A stretch of DNA of 64,000 nucleotides from NCBI RefSeq assembly GCF_050113635.1, contig NZ_JBNJLT010000005.1, positions 273,502-337,501 of the forward strand. Direction: 5' to 3'. This DNA comes from Marinimicrobium sp050113635. GTDB lineage: Bacteria > Pseudomonadota > Gammaproteobacteria > Pseudomonadales > Cellvibrionaceae. Below are positions 17,747-26,800 of the stretch, one piece after another. Made by a program: the position numbers and the translations under genes. Position 1 is the first letter of the stretch. Each line of letters opens with the position of its first letter. The notes under the pieces were generated by a model. That model ran no database searches. It had not been told where the DNA came from and saw only the letters and a list, made by a program, of their open reading frames with translations.

Positions 17747-18994
17747 ATGCCCCAGATACCGATTGACAGAAGCCGGGACAGTACTCTGGCTTTGCTACGT
17801 GATCCCTACGACTTTATCGCGAAGCGGTGTCAGCGCTACCAGTCGGACGTGTTCCAGACCCGCCTGCTGCTTCGACCGACCATCTGTATGTCCGGCCCAG
17901 AGGCGGCGCAACTGTTCTACGACACGAGCCGCTTCGTCCGTAGCGGCGCGGCGCCCGGCCGGATCCAAAAAACTCTGTTCGGTCGAGGCGGTGTGCAGGG
18001 GCTGGATGATGATGCGCACCGGCACCGCAAGAAGATGTTCCTGTCGCTAATGACGCCGGAGAGGCTGAGGTTGCTTGCGGAGATGGCCTCTGCCGAGTGG
18101 GATAACCATGTGCAAAAATGGAGTTCGCTGGATAAAGTCGTGCTTTACGACGAGTCGCAGGTGCTACTCACCCGCGCCGTGTGCGCCTGGGCAGGTATCC
18201 CGCTTGAGGAGTTGAAGGTCGGCAGGCGGACGCGCGAGCTAGCAGTGCTATTCGACGCTGCCGGATCGGTCGGTCCCAGGCATTGGTGGTCGCGCTTGGC
18301 CCGCCAGCGGGCTGAGCGCTGGGCGGCGGGGATGATTGAGCAGGTTCGCAACGGCAAGCGGCATGCGCCCGAGCAGAGCGCGCTTCAGGTCGTCGCCCTG
18401 CATCGAGAACTCAACGGCGAACGGCTAAGTCCGCGCATTGCCGCCGTGGAACTGCTGAATGTGCTCCGTCCCACCGTAGCCGTTTCGGTTTATGTCACAT
18501 TCGCCGCTTACGCGCTGCACCAGTATCCCGACTGCCAGCGGAAGCTTGCGGCCGACGAGGATGGCTACGCAGAATTGTTCATACAGGAGATCCGGCGCTT
18601 CTATCCTTTCTTCCCCGCTGTAATGGCGCGCGTGCGGCACGGCTTTGACTGGAAGGGCTATAACTTTCCAGCGGGGCGACGGGTCATGCTGGACTTGCAT
18701 GGTACCAATCATGACGCGCGAATCTGGGAGGCGCCTGAGGCGTTTCGGCCGGAGCGCTTCCGCCAGTGGGATGGCAGCCCGTTCAACTTCATTCCGCAAG
18801 GCGGCGGAGAGCATCAGATTAACCACCGCTGCCCGGGCGAGTGGATCACGATCGACCTTATTAAGATCGCTCTGGACGTCATGCTGAAAAGGATGCGGTA
18901 CGACGTACCGGCGCAGGATCTGGAGATCGATATGTCCCGGCTGCCCGCCTTACCTCGAAGCCGGCTTGTCATCAGCAATGTGCAGGCTGGCTAA
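17747..18994 (+). CDS. CYP152-family cytochrome P450 fatty-acid peroxygenase
   Basis: 415 residues from the ATG at 17747, which aligns with the start of Bacillus P450-BSbeta; a purine-rich GAGAGGTGGAG precedes it. Heme-ligand loop is PQGGGEHQINHRCPGEWIT with the Cys thiolate. LLNVLRPTVAVSVY carries the Arg-Pro pair that binds the fatty-acid carboxylate in CYP152 enzymes in place of the usual acid-alcohol pair. GRGGVQGLDDDAHRHRK has Gln where OleT has His85, as in P450-BSbeta, so hydroxylation rather than decarboxylation is expected. These enzymes use H2O2 directly and need no reductase. An unusual passenger for a metal-resistance transposon. Confidence 0.88.
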   Translation: MPQIPIDRSRDSTLALLRDPYDFIAKRCQRYQSDVFQTRLLLRPTICMSGPEAAQLFYDTSRFVRSGAAPGRIQKTLFGRGGVQGLDDDAHRHRKKMFLSLMTPERLRLLAEMASAEWDNHVQKWSSLDKVVLYDESQVLLTRAVCAWAGIPLEELKVGRRTRELAVLFDAAGSVGPRHWWSRLARQRAERWAAGMIEQVRNGKRHAPEQSALQVVALHRELNGERLSPRIAAVELLNVLRPTVAVSVYVTFAAYALHQYPDCQRKLAADEDGYAELFIQEIRRFYPFFPAVMARVRHGFDWKGYNFPAGRRVMLDLHGTNHDARIWEAPEAFRPERFRQWDGSPFNFIPQGGGEHQINHRCPGEWITIDLIKIALDVMLKRMRYDVPAQDLEIDMSRLPALPRSRLVISNVQAG

Positions 18995-19183
18995 AGCAAT
19001 TGCTGGCATAAGTGCTGTCGAAGGTTCGTAAATGCCAGCACTCCGGCAGATGGAGCAACACGTTGTCATCCAACGGGGCGGCAGCGATCTAATGCGAAAA
19101 CCGGCTCTGCAGCTTCTGCATTCGGAGCCCTTGGATAGCTGGCTACCGGTGGATGCCTATCCACCAATCGAAAGGAGGAACTG

Positions 19184-20155
19184 ATGAACGCCTGGATCTG
19201 GGAAATTGTGCTACTGATCGCCATTTGGGCCGCGCACTGGGGGGCAGATCAACTGGCGTCTCCGCTGAAGAAGCTTCGTAAAGGCTGGGGCTTTTCGGGT
19301 GTCGCGGGGGGCGCGCTGGTCGGTATCGCCACCGCCAGTCCGGAATTGGCGATCAACATCACCAGCGCCGCCAAGGGTGTTAGTGACATTGGTCTCGGCG
19401 CGATGCTGGGCGCGAATCTGATCGCGCTGCCACTCACGCTGACTGTTGGTTATATCGCTTTTCGGACCGGCTCCGATCAGCAGGCGTCGACGGCATTGCC
19501 GATTGAGGAAGAGACGGTAACTCGGCACGTGTTGCCCTACCTGGCGATTCTGGCACTCGTCGCCCTCTTGACGTTACCTCCGGCCTGGCGCGGACTGCAG
19601 CCTATCGATGGCTGGATTCTTCTGGGCGCCTATCTTGCCTACCTCGCCCAGGTGCTGCTAAGGGGGCGCTCCGAGAGTCAATCCCAGCAGTGGAAGAAAA
19701 AAGAGTGGCTATTAGCCGCCGCAGGTCTCTGCGTGCTCGCCATAGGCGCCTATTTCACGGTGCGCTCCACCCAGCAAATTGTCTCTGCCCTTGGAATATC
19801 CAAATTGGTCGGGGGTATCTTCATTACCGGCACCATGAGCGCATTGCCGGAAGTCTTTTCCACCTGGAGCGTAATGCGAAGCCGACAGCATACGGCTGCG
19901 GTGACGGTCGTCCTGGGTGACCTGGTGGCGACGATGACCATTGCGTTTATACCGCTGGCCATCGTGTCCACTGCCTTGCAGGAGGTCCAGCTGTTTTGGG
20001 TTAGCCTGGCCGCGTTAGCTGCGATGGCTGCCGCCTTCGGCGCATTGATTGGCACCAAGCAACCCCGCCTGCGGAGCTGGAAAGTCGGCATCATTGTCGC
20101 CCTCTACTTGGCTTACATCGCCGTGACCCTCATTTGGGTTCTGAATGCTGTTTAG
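19184..20155 (+). CDS. Sodium/calcium exchanger-family membrane protein (CaCA)
   Basis: 323 residues with about ten membrane helices. Two inverted alpha-repeats are visible: GGALVGIATASPELAINITS and GGIFITGTMSALPEVFSTW, with the conserved Pro-Glu cation-site pairs. CaCA members exchange Ca2+ or other divalent cations for Na+ or H+. The start is fixed by AAAGGAGGAA 4-11 nt upstream. It is the last plus-strand gene of the first cargo segment. Transport of Cd2+, Mn2+ or Ca2+ is possible; the residues do not decide. Confidence 0.82.
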   Translation: MNAWIWEIVLLIAIWAAHWGADQLASPLKKLRKGWGFSGVAGGALVGIATASPELAINITSAAKGVSDIGLGAMLGANLIALPLTLTVGYIAFRTGSDQQASTALPIEEETVTRHVLPYLAILALVALLTLPPAWRGLQPIDGWILLGAYLAYLAQVLLRGRSESQSQQWKKKEWLLAAAGLCVLAIGAYFTVRSTQQIVSALGISKLVGGIFITGTMSALPEVFSTWSVMRSRQHTAAVTVVLGDLVATMTIAFIPLAIVSTALQEVQLFWVSLAALAAMAAAFGALIGTKQPRLRSWKVGIIVALYLAYIAVTLIWVLNAV

Positions 20156-20823
20156 GATGTTCCGACGCCGTTCTGCAAACATCGGCCAACGCATGATTAA
20201 GTTGCTGCGTTGAAGGCGTTGTCGGTGTGCAGCGGCTCAGCGCGCCTTTCGGTCTCGGGGTGAAGCTTCGCGACGCCCCATTACTTGTCTTCGTCATCCG
20301 GCTGTTCCCGGTCCTGAAGGAAAACGGGCGTAACCCCAGACCTCGAAAAAAGGTATCGCAGGGGCCTTGGCTCTCGCTAGGCAGCGTATTGTGCAGCCAA
20401 TCCCGGTCCACTTGATTCAGCGTCACCGCATCGGCTGGAGTCGCATCCAACAGTGAGTCCAAGGTGGGGCCTTGAAGCTTCTGCTCATAGGCCTCGACCA
20501 AGGCCACAAGGTAATCGCGCTTTTTCTCTTCAGCGGTGTTGGTCCAGCCATTATTAAGCTACCAATCTTTTTCAGGGCCTCACAGTAATCGGCTTCAGTC
20601 GTGATGGGTTTGCGCGCCCTGGATGTGTTTCCTTCGATATTTACGTCGCATCACAGAATGTCCTACGACTTCTACTGCTAACGAAAGCCGTTGCAGCCTC
20701 AACCTGGACCGGTACGTCTAGAACGATGTCGCAAAGCCGCCTAGGGTTGCACTGATGGAGTTCTATGCCCGCCGGCGGGCAAGCCAATGATGCGCCACAG
20801 CGAGGTAGACGGTTGAATGCGCA
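20156..20823. other. Degenerate intergenic stretch between the two cargo modules
   Basis: About 670 bp without an intact gene. It holds the remnant of a HigA-like antitoxin on the minus strand (separate entry) and, at its right edge, the first rst-like repeat. Nothing else recognisable on either strand. The debris marks the seam between module 1 and module 2. Confidence 0.6.
20385..20650 (-). pseudogene. Frameshifted remnant of a HigA-like antitoxin
   Basis: The minus strand encodes ITTEADYCEALKKIGSLI in one frame and then, after a shift near 20551-20558, NNGWTNTAEEKKRDYLVALV and EAYEQKLQGPTLDSLLDA in another. TEADY...AL and LVALVEAYE are typical of the N-terminal part of HigA-type (XRE) antitoxins. 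No helix-turn-helix part and no intact toxin gene follow. Beyond about 20385 the frame stays open but has no family-like sequence. Probably the decayed toxin-antitoxin module of another transposition unit. Confidence 0.5.
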
Positions 20824-20887
20824 CCTGTACAGGTTTTAGCGTCAATTTGGGCAAAAAACGCCCTAACCCAAGATAATGCTTTATTAT
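20824..20887 (+). repeat. rst-like direct repeat, copy A
   Basis: 64 bp, matching 30196-30259 at 54 positions in the same orientation. The right part is a possible tyrosine-recombinase core: AAGATAAT, spacer GCTTT, ATTATTTAA. The left part starts with the palindrome ACCTGTACAGGT. Copy A ends next to the stop of the second HMA-CDF gene and copy B lies about 100 bp upstream of tnpT, where the resolution site of Tn4651-like elements is expected. Confidence 0.65.
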
Positions 20888-21784
20888 TTAACCCTTGAGC
20901 GCCAGAATACGCCTGGCACCGTTAAGCACGATGATCCCCGCGATGGTGCCGATAATCAGATCCGGATAATTGGATCCGGTCCACGCGACCAAGGCGCCAG
21001 CGGCGATGACACCCATGTTAATCACCACGTCGTTGGCCGAGAATATCCAGCTTGCCTTCATATGTGCGCCGCCTTCGCGGTGTTTGGAGATCAACAGCAG
21101 ACAACCGGTATTGGCGATCAAAGCGACGGAGGCGATGGCCATCATCATCAGCGATTCGGGCTCACTACCAAATACAAAGCGTCTCACCACTTCTACGAGT
21201 ACGCCGAGAGCCAAAATCAGTTGAAGTACACCAGCAAGATGCGCGGCACGTACCTGCATTTTCACGCTATGCCCAACCGCATAAAGGGCGAGCCCATACA
21301 CTGCCGCATCGGCAAAATTATCTAGGGACTCTCCAATCAGTCCGGTGGACTGGGCGATCAGACCGGCAGTCATTTCCACCACGAACAGGAGTGCGTTGAT
21401 GCCAAGCAACCAGCGCAGGGTGTCGGACTCCTGCGTAGCAGAGGCTGCTGAGCTCTTAGCGATCTTGATTGTCTCTGGGTCGGCAGTCACGGTTTCCTGA
21501 AGAGAGGCACCTAGCCCTAAGGTCGTCAGCTTCGCAGTAATGGGCACAACCGAGCCGTCATGCAAGACCTCCAACCGGCGGTTGGACAAGTCAAAGGACA
21601 GCATTCGGATCTCGTCAAAGCCGTTCAGTGCAAGGCGGATCATTCGCTCTTCAGATGGACAATCCATCTTCGGCACAGCATAGATGCTGACCCACTTCCC
21701 TGGCGATTCTGAGGAAGTCTGCAAATCGGAATCCGCTGCAGGTACTTTATCGCCGCCACAGGCGCCACCACAGGAGTTATTCAT
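20888..21784 (-). CDS. CDF-family metal exporter with N-terminal HMA-like domain, copy 2
   Basis: 298 residues. N terminus MNNSCGGACGGDK has paired cysteines, followed by an HMA-like domain with PKMDCPSEERMIRLALNG. The membrane part has LIGESLDNFADAAVYG, SANDVVINMG and the C-terminal GARRILALKG, and is closely similar to the protein at 15915-16814 over its whole length. The family exports Zn/Cd/Co/Pb-type cations. A MerR-type promoter lies 34-64 bp upstream, and the cognate regulator is divergent. Its stop abuts rst-like copy A. Confidence 0.83.
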   Translation of the reverse strand: MNNSCGGACGGDKVPAADSDLQTSSESPGKWVSIYAVPKMDCPSEERMIRLALNGFDEIRMLSFDLSNRRLEVLHDGSVVPITAKLTTLGLGASLQETVTADPETIKIAKSSAASATQESDTLRWLLGINALLFVVEMTAGLIAQSTGLIGESLDNFADAAVYGLALYAVGHSVKMQVRAAHLAGVLQLILALGVLVEVVRRFVFGSEPESLMMMAIASVALIANTGCLLLISKHREGGAHMKASWIFSANDVVINMGVIAAGALVAWTGSNYPDLIIGTIAGIIVLNGARRILALKG

Positions 21785-21817
21785 GGTACGGCTCCACTTG
21801 AATAATTTTGTGATATC

Positions 21818-21848
21818 ATCATAAACCTTATAGCTACTATAGGGTCAA
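21818..21848 (-). promoter_or_regulatory. MerR-type promoter with 19-bp spacer driving HMA-CDF copy 2
   Basis: On the minus strand TTGACC (21848-21843), 19 bp, TATGAT (21823-21818). The spacer holds the near-perfect dyad ACCCTATAG-TAG-CTATAAGGT, very close to the CadR operator pattern. Fits repression and metal-dependent activation by the divergently coded MerR protein. Confidence 0.85.
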
Positions 21849-21877
21849 TAGTAGAGAATCCGTTTAGGAGAAGCTTG

Positions 21878-22285
21878 GTGCGTATTGGTCAGTTGGCAGA
21901 GTTGGCTGGGGTCGATACACAGACGGTCCGCTTCTATGAACGTCAGGGTTTGTTACCGCCGCCTGATCGACAGGAGAATGGTTACCGTGTCTATACCGAG
22001 AAACATGGTGAGCGGCTGGCCTTCATCCGTCGGTGCAGAATCCTGGACCTGTCGCTAGCAGAAATTCACGAGCTACAGAGACATCAGGACGACCCTCACC
22101 AACCTTGTGCCGCCGTCAACGCCCTGCTCGATGAGCACATCTCTCATGTACGGTCGCGGATAACCGCTCTGCAAACGCTAGAGACACAACTCGTTTCGCT
22201 GAGAGCGAGCTGCAACGATGGCCGGGAGGTTGAGACTTGTGGAATTCTTGCCCGAATCAATGAGGAAAGCGTGCGTCAGCAGTAG
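21878..22285 (+). CDS. MerR-family Cd/Pb-type metalloregulator (CadR/PbrR-like), copy 2
   Basis: 135 residues from the GTG at 21878 (AGGAG with 7-nt spacing; the TTG just before is less likely). N terminus MRIGQLAELAGVDTQTVRFY is a MerR helix-turn-helix. Metal ligands of the CadR/PbrR class: Cys in PHQPCAAVN and the pair in RASCNDGREVETCGIL. It is divergent from HMA-CDF copy 2 and shares the intervening operator. Its relation to copy 1 (140 residues) is clear but the proteins are diverged, so this is not a recent tandem duplication. Confidence 0.88.
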   Translation: MRIGQLAELAGVDTQTVRFYERQGLLPPPDRQENGYRVYTEKHGERLAFIRRCRILDLSLAEIHELQRHQDDPHQPCAAVNALLDEHISHVRSRITALQTLETQLVSLRASCNDGREVETCGILARINEESVRQQ

Positions 22286-22514
22286 CTTGAGCATCAACCA
22301 GATAATCCGGTGACAAGCTTGAACCAGCTCTGCTCAAACCGCCGTCGCCCGGCGTTTCGGCAACTCGAACCCCCGGAAAGAGGTGGTTTCTCGATTGACG
22401 GCCAAGCGACCCACTATGAGGAGGCTGTTTTTTAACAATGGCTAATGGTCAGGAGCATCCTTAATCAGGTAAGGCGGTATCCAACGCAAAAGTGGAAGCA
22501 CCCGTAGGGCATGC

Positions 22515-23432
22515 TTACGCACCGCCGCGCTTACTGTTGGTCTGCGTATCGACACAGCCACTGCCTTCCTGCTCAATTTCAAGTGTTGAGTGGCTGACGT
22601 CGAATTGGTCATGAAGCATACGCTTTAAATCGGTCTTCACCCGTTCAATATCGGGCAGATTGGCCTTCTTTACGACAACATGTGCTTCCAGTGCGATTGT
22701 GTGTTCAGCGAGTTCCCAAACATGTACATGATGGACGCTCACAACATCGTCCACATGCTCCATGGCGCTGATCACGTCATCAATGGAGACTCCCTTTGGT
22801 GTGCCTTCCATCAGCAAGTGAATGGTTTTCGGTAGCATACTGAAGCCTTGCCACAGCACGTACCCAGCGATCATCAACGTCAGCACAGTGTCCGTCCAGT
22901 ACCAGCCATACAGCAGTATCAAGGTCCCCGCTATAACAACACCGACGGACGCCATCGCATCCGACACATTGTGCAAGAACGCGGCCTTTATGTTCATGCT
23001 GTTCTTTGACATCGTGTAGGTGAGTATGGCCGTGGCAAGATCTACAATCAGAGCTATTCCTGCCACCACGACCACCGTCCAGCCTTCGATGGGCTGCGGG
23101 GCAAATAGCCGTCCTATAGCCTCGTAGACAAGGTACATACCGACAATGACTAGCGTGACCAGGTTGATCAAGGCCGCTATGGTTTCACTGCGTCGGTAGC
23201 CGAAGGTTTTGAAGGCATCGGGCGGTCTGCGACCGATTTTGCGCGCGATGAGCGCGATCGCGAGTGATGCGGCATCGCTCAGATTATGGAGTGCGTCAGC
23301 TATGAGCGACAGGCTACCAGAAAGTATCCCACCGACCACTTGCGCTAGTGTCAGGATTGCATTGACGCCAATTGCAGCAATCAGACGTTTATCGCCCATG
23401 GCCTTGGTGCTATGGTTATGCTCATGTCCCAT
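22515..23432 (-). CDS. CzcD/ZitB-type cation diffusion facilitator
   Basis: 305 residues from the ATG at 23432 (MGHEHNHSTKAMG, a His-rich N terminus). Six membrane helices; Zn-site residues are in LIADALHNLSDAASL (helix 2) and FLHNVSDAMASVG (helix 5). A cytoplasmic domain with VVSVHHVHVWELAEH and VSHSTLEIEQ follows, ending in a short tail. It exports Zn/Cd/Co from the cytoplasm to the periplasm, supplying the RND pump. Last gene of the czcI2-C2-B2-A2-PII-czcD unit, 74 bp after the PII gene. Fuller CDF architecture than the two HMA-CDF proteins. Confidence 0.9.
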   Translation of the reverse strand: MGHEHNHSTKAMGDKRLIAAIGVNAILTLAQVVGGILSGSLSLIADALHNLSDAASLAIALIARKIGRRPPDAFKTFGYRRSETIAALINLVTLVIVGMYLVYEAIGRLFAPQPIEGWTVVVVAGIALIVDLATAILTYTMSKNSMNIKAAFLHNVSDAMASVGVVIAGTLILLYGWYWTDTVLTLMIAGYVLWQGFSMLPKTIHLLMEGTPKGVSIDDVISAMEHVDDVVSVHHVHVWELAEHTIALEAHVVVKKANLPDIERVKTDLKRMLHDQFDVSHSTLEIEQEGSGCVDTQTNSKRGGA

Positions 23433-23506
23433 GGGATAGCCGCTCCCTTGAATATACAATCTGAAAGAAGGGCTGGGATGCCCAGTGGCATCCCAGCTAC
23501 TCAACA

Positions 23507-23848
23507 TTAGATGACGCTTGAATCCTCAACACCATCCTGAATGCGGATTGCACGCCTGATATCGCTAACAAAGATACGACCGTCCCCCCTAAGCCCAGTA
23601 TGGGCTTCGGTTTTCAGCAGCTCCACTACGGCATCGACGAGGTGGTCCTGACACACGATCTCCACCTTCACATGCTCGGAGAACTCCGACGCACCCGCAA
23701 TCGGGTGCGTGGCGCTGCTCTGCGCCTTGCTGCGACCGAAACCCCGGACTTCCGAGACGCTCATCCCGGTAATGCCATCCAGGCGATGCAGCGCCAGAGT
23801 GACCGATTCCAGTTTACGCGTTTTGATGTAAGCTTTTACCTCTTGCAT
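23507..23848 (-). CDS. PII-like signalling protein of the metal-efflux (PII-NG) group
   Basis: 113 residues with the PII fold: MQEVKAYIKTRKLESVTLAL, GMSVSEVRGFGRSK and GDGRIFVSDIRRAIRI. The T-loop lacks the uridylylated Tyr of GlnB/GlnK and instead contains SSATHPIAGASEFSEH. A PII subgroup of this kind is known to be tied to CzcABC/CusABC operons rather than to nitrogen control. It lies 9 bp after the RND pump gene. The effector (nucleotide, metal) and target are unknown; the pump or the CDF protein are candidates. Confidence 0.85.
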   Translation of the reverse strand: MQEVKAYIKTRKLESVTLALHRLDGITGMSVSEVRGFGRSKAQSSATHPIAGASEFSEHVKVEIVCQDHLVDAVVELLKTEAHTGLRGDGRIFVSDIRRAIRIQDGVEDSSVI

Positions 23849-23857
23849 GGTGTCACC

Positions 23858-26800
23858 TCAAGACGTTGAGTTGTCGCCGTTGGAACGATCGGCGAACCAG
23901 GGGTAGAGAGCTGGCAGAATCACCAACGTTAGAATGGTCGCGGTTACCAGCCCACCAATAACCACGGCTGCCAAAGGTCGCTGGACTTCGCTGCCCGTCC
24001 CAGTGGCAAACAGCAATGGCGCCAAGCCCAGACCCGTGGTGACAGCGGTCATGATGACCGGACGCAAGCGCGCCATTGCGCCCTGAACACAGGCTTTCGC
24101 CATGGGCACACCATCGCGCACCAACTCGTTCAGGTAACTGACCAGTACCAGGCCGTTTTCCAGCGCAATACCGAACAGGGCGATAAAACCCACGGAGGCC
24201 GGTACCGACAGGCTCAGCCCTGCCAGCCACAACGACACAATACCGCCGACCAGGGCCAGAGGAATATTGAGCATGATCAGCAGTGCATTGCGCAGTGAAC
24301 CGAAGTTCGCGTACAGCATGAAAAATACCAGCGCCAAGGTAATCGGAACCACCACCATCAGGCGTTTGTTGGCCTGCTGCTGAAGTTCGAATTGCCCGCC
24401 CCATTTCAGGAAATAGCCTGGAGGAAGGTCCACCTGCTCGGCAATGACCCGGTCCGCCTCGGCCACATAGGAGCCAATATCCCGGCCACGCACATTGGCC
24501 TGAACGGTGATAAAGCGTTGGTTGTTCTCCCGGGTGACTTGCCGTGGACCAACCACTTCTTCCACGCTGGCCAGTTCGCTGAGAGGAATCTGCTGGCCCT
24601 GTTCGTTGCGAACCTTCAGGTCCCGAATGACGTCGGTTCGGTCTCTTGAAGACTCTTCCAGGCGTACGTAGATATCGAACCGGCGAATACCTTCGAACAC
24701 CTGACCGGCGCTGTCACCACCCACGGCAATGCTGATGGTTTCCTGCACCTCCGACACATTCAGGTTATAGCGGGCAATGGCCTCCCGGTCCAACTTGATT
24801 TGCACCTGGGGCGTACCACCCACCTGGTCCTTCTGCACGTCTTCCCCGCCAGCGACTCGACGCATCACCTCGGCAATCTCCGTTGCCTTCTGATCCAGAA
24901 CGGTCAGGTCGTCACCGAAGAGCTTGGCCGCCAATTCGGCTTTGGTCCCGGTCAATAGCTCGTCCACGGCGGCGGCAATGGGCTGGGTAAAGTTAAACTT
25001 GGTGCCGGGAAAGTCTTCAAACTCGGCACTCATGGCGGAGTAAAGGCCATCAAGCGTCTCCGCCGTTTGCCACTGATCCTTGGGTTTTAGCCCGACAAAG
25101 ATTTCCGCGTTGTTCACCGGGTCGGCATGCGCCCCCACTTCACCGCGGCCTAAGCGGGTTACTACCTGGGTCACTTCGGGGAAGCGCTCCAGGAGCTGGC
25201 GCTCAAACAGGGTCATGGACTGTTTGGCTTTATCCAGGGAGATGGAGGGGGCCATGGTGGCACGAATCAGCAGATCCCCCTCGTTGAATCGGGGCACAAA
25301 CTCGGAACCGAGACGCGGACCGACAGCCACCCCGACGGCTAAGACAACACCGGCGATAGCCACCCCAATCCAGCGGCGCCGGATAATACCGTTCAGGAGC
25401 GGTCGGTACCCACGGGCGATAAAGCCAATCAAGCCGCCGGGCTCACTGGACGATTGCGCCGATTTCGGGCGGCGCATTAACAGTGAGGCCGCCACCGGCG
25501 CCACCACCAAGGCGAAAATCAGGGAGCCCACCATGGCCAGCGACACGGTGTAAGCCAGGGGTCGGAAGGTCGCGCCTTCCACGCCCTGCAAGCTGAACAG
25601 GGGCAGAAACACCACGATGATAATGCTGATGGCAAACACTATCGGTCGGGCTACCGCTTGACTGGCTCGCGCCACAAGGTGCATGCGCGACTCATCTGGG
25701 GAGGATTCGCGCAAGAGCCGGTCAATGTTCTCCACTACGACCACGGCACCGTCCACCATCATACCAATGGCAATCGCCAGGCCACCGAGGGACATGAGGT
25801 TGGCGGAAATCCCAAACCACTTCATGGCAATTAATGCCAGACACACCGAGAAGGGAATCGACAAGGCCACCACCAGGCTGGGGCGCCAACCGCCCATAAA
25901 GGCGAGCAACACGATCGCAACCAACGCAATACCCTGCAACAACGCATTGGTAACGGTGGAGACGGCGGCTTCAACCAGCTGTGCCTGATCGTAATACGGA
26001 CTGACTTCAATGCCCTCCGGCAAATTGGCGTTGATGGTTGCCAGCTCGTCCTTCACGGCACTGATCACGTTGGAGGTGTTGGCGCCAATCAGCTTGAGCA
26101 CCATGCCGACCACGGCTTCGCCTTTGCCATCCTTGGTGGTCAGCCCCCGACGAATTTCACCGCCAATAGTCAGGTCACCGAGCTGATGCAGGTAGACCGG
26201 CACACCATCGACGCTTTTGACCACGATGTTGCGCAAGTCATCCAGATTTTCTGCCAGACCGACGGAGCGAACGATGTATTGCTCGTCGTTCTGGATGATA
26301 AACTGGGCCCCCGCGTTGGCGTTGTTCGCCTCGATCCGACGTTTGACCTGCGGCAAGGAGATGTCATAGCGCAACAGCGCCTTGGGATCAATGCGCACCT
26401 GGAACTGTTTGACGTTGCCGCCGATGGACAGCACTTCGGTCACGCCCTTGACCGTCTGTAGGTTGAACTTGACGATCCAGTCCTGGATTTCACGCATTTC
26501 GGTGCGGCTATACTCGCCGCTGGTGTCTTCCAGAACGTAGAACAGAATCTGCCCAAGCCCAGTAGTAATGGGCCCCATGACCGGCTCACCAAACCCGTCG
26601 GGAATCGCCTCCCGCGCTTGCTGTAAACGCTCACTGACCAGTTGTCGGGCGAAGTAAATGTCGGTGCCATCCTCGAAATAGATGTTCACTACCGACAGGC
26701 CGAAGTTGGACACTGATCGGACGTGATCCAGCTTCGGCAAACCGTTCATGGCGCTTTCCAGAGGGTAGGTCACATACTTTTCGACCTCCTCAGGGGCCAA

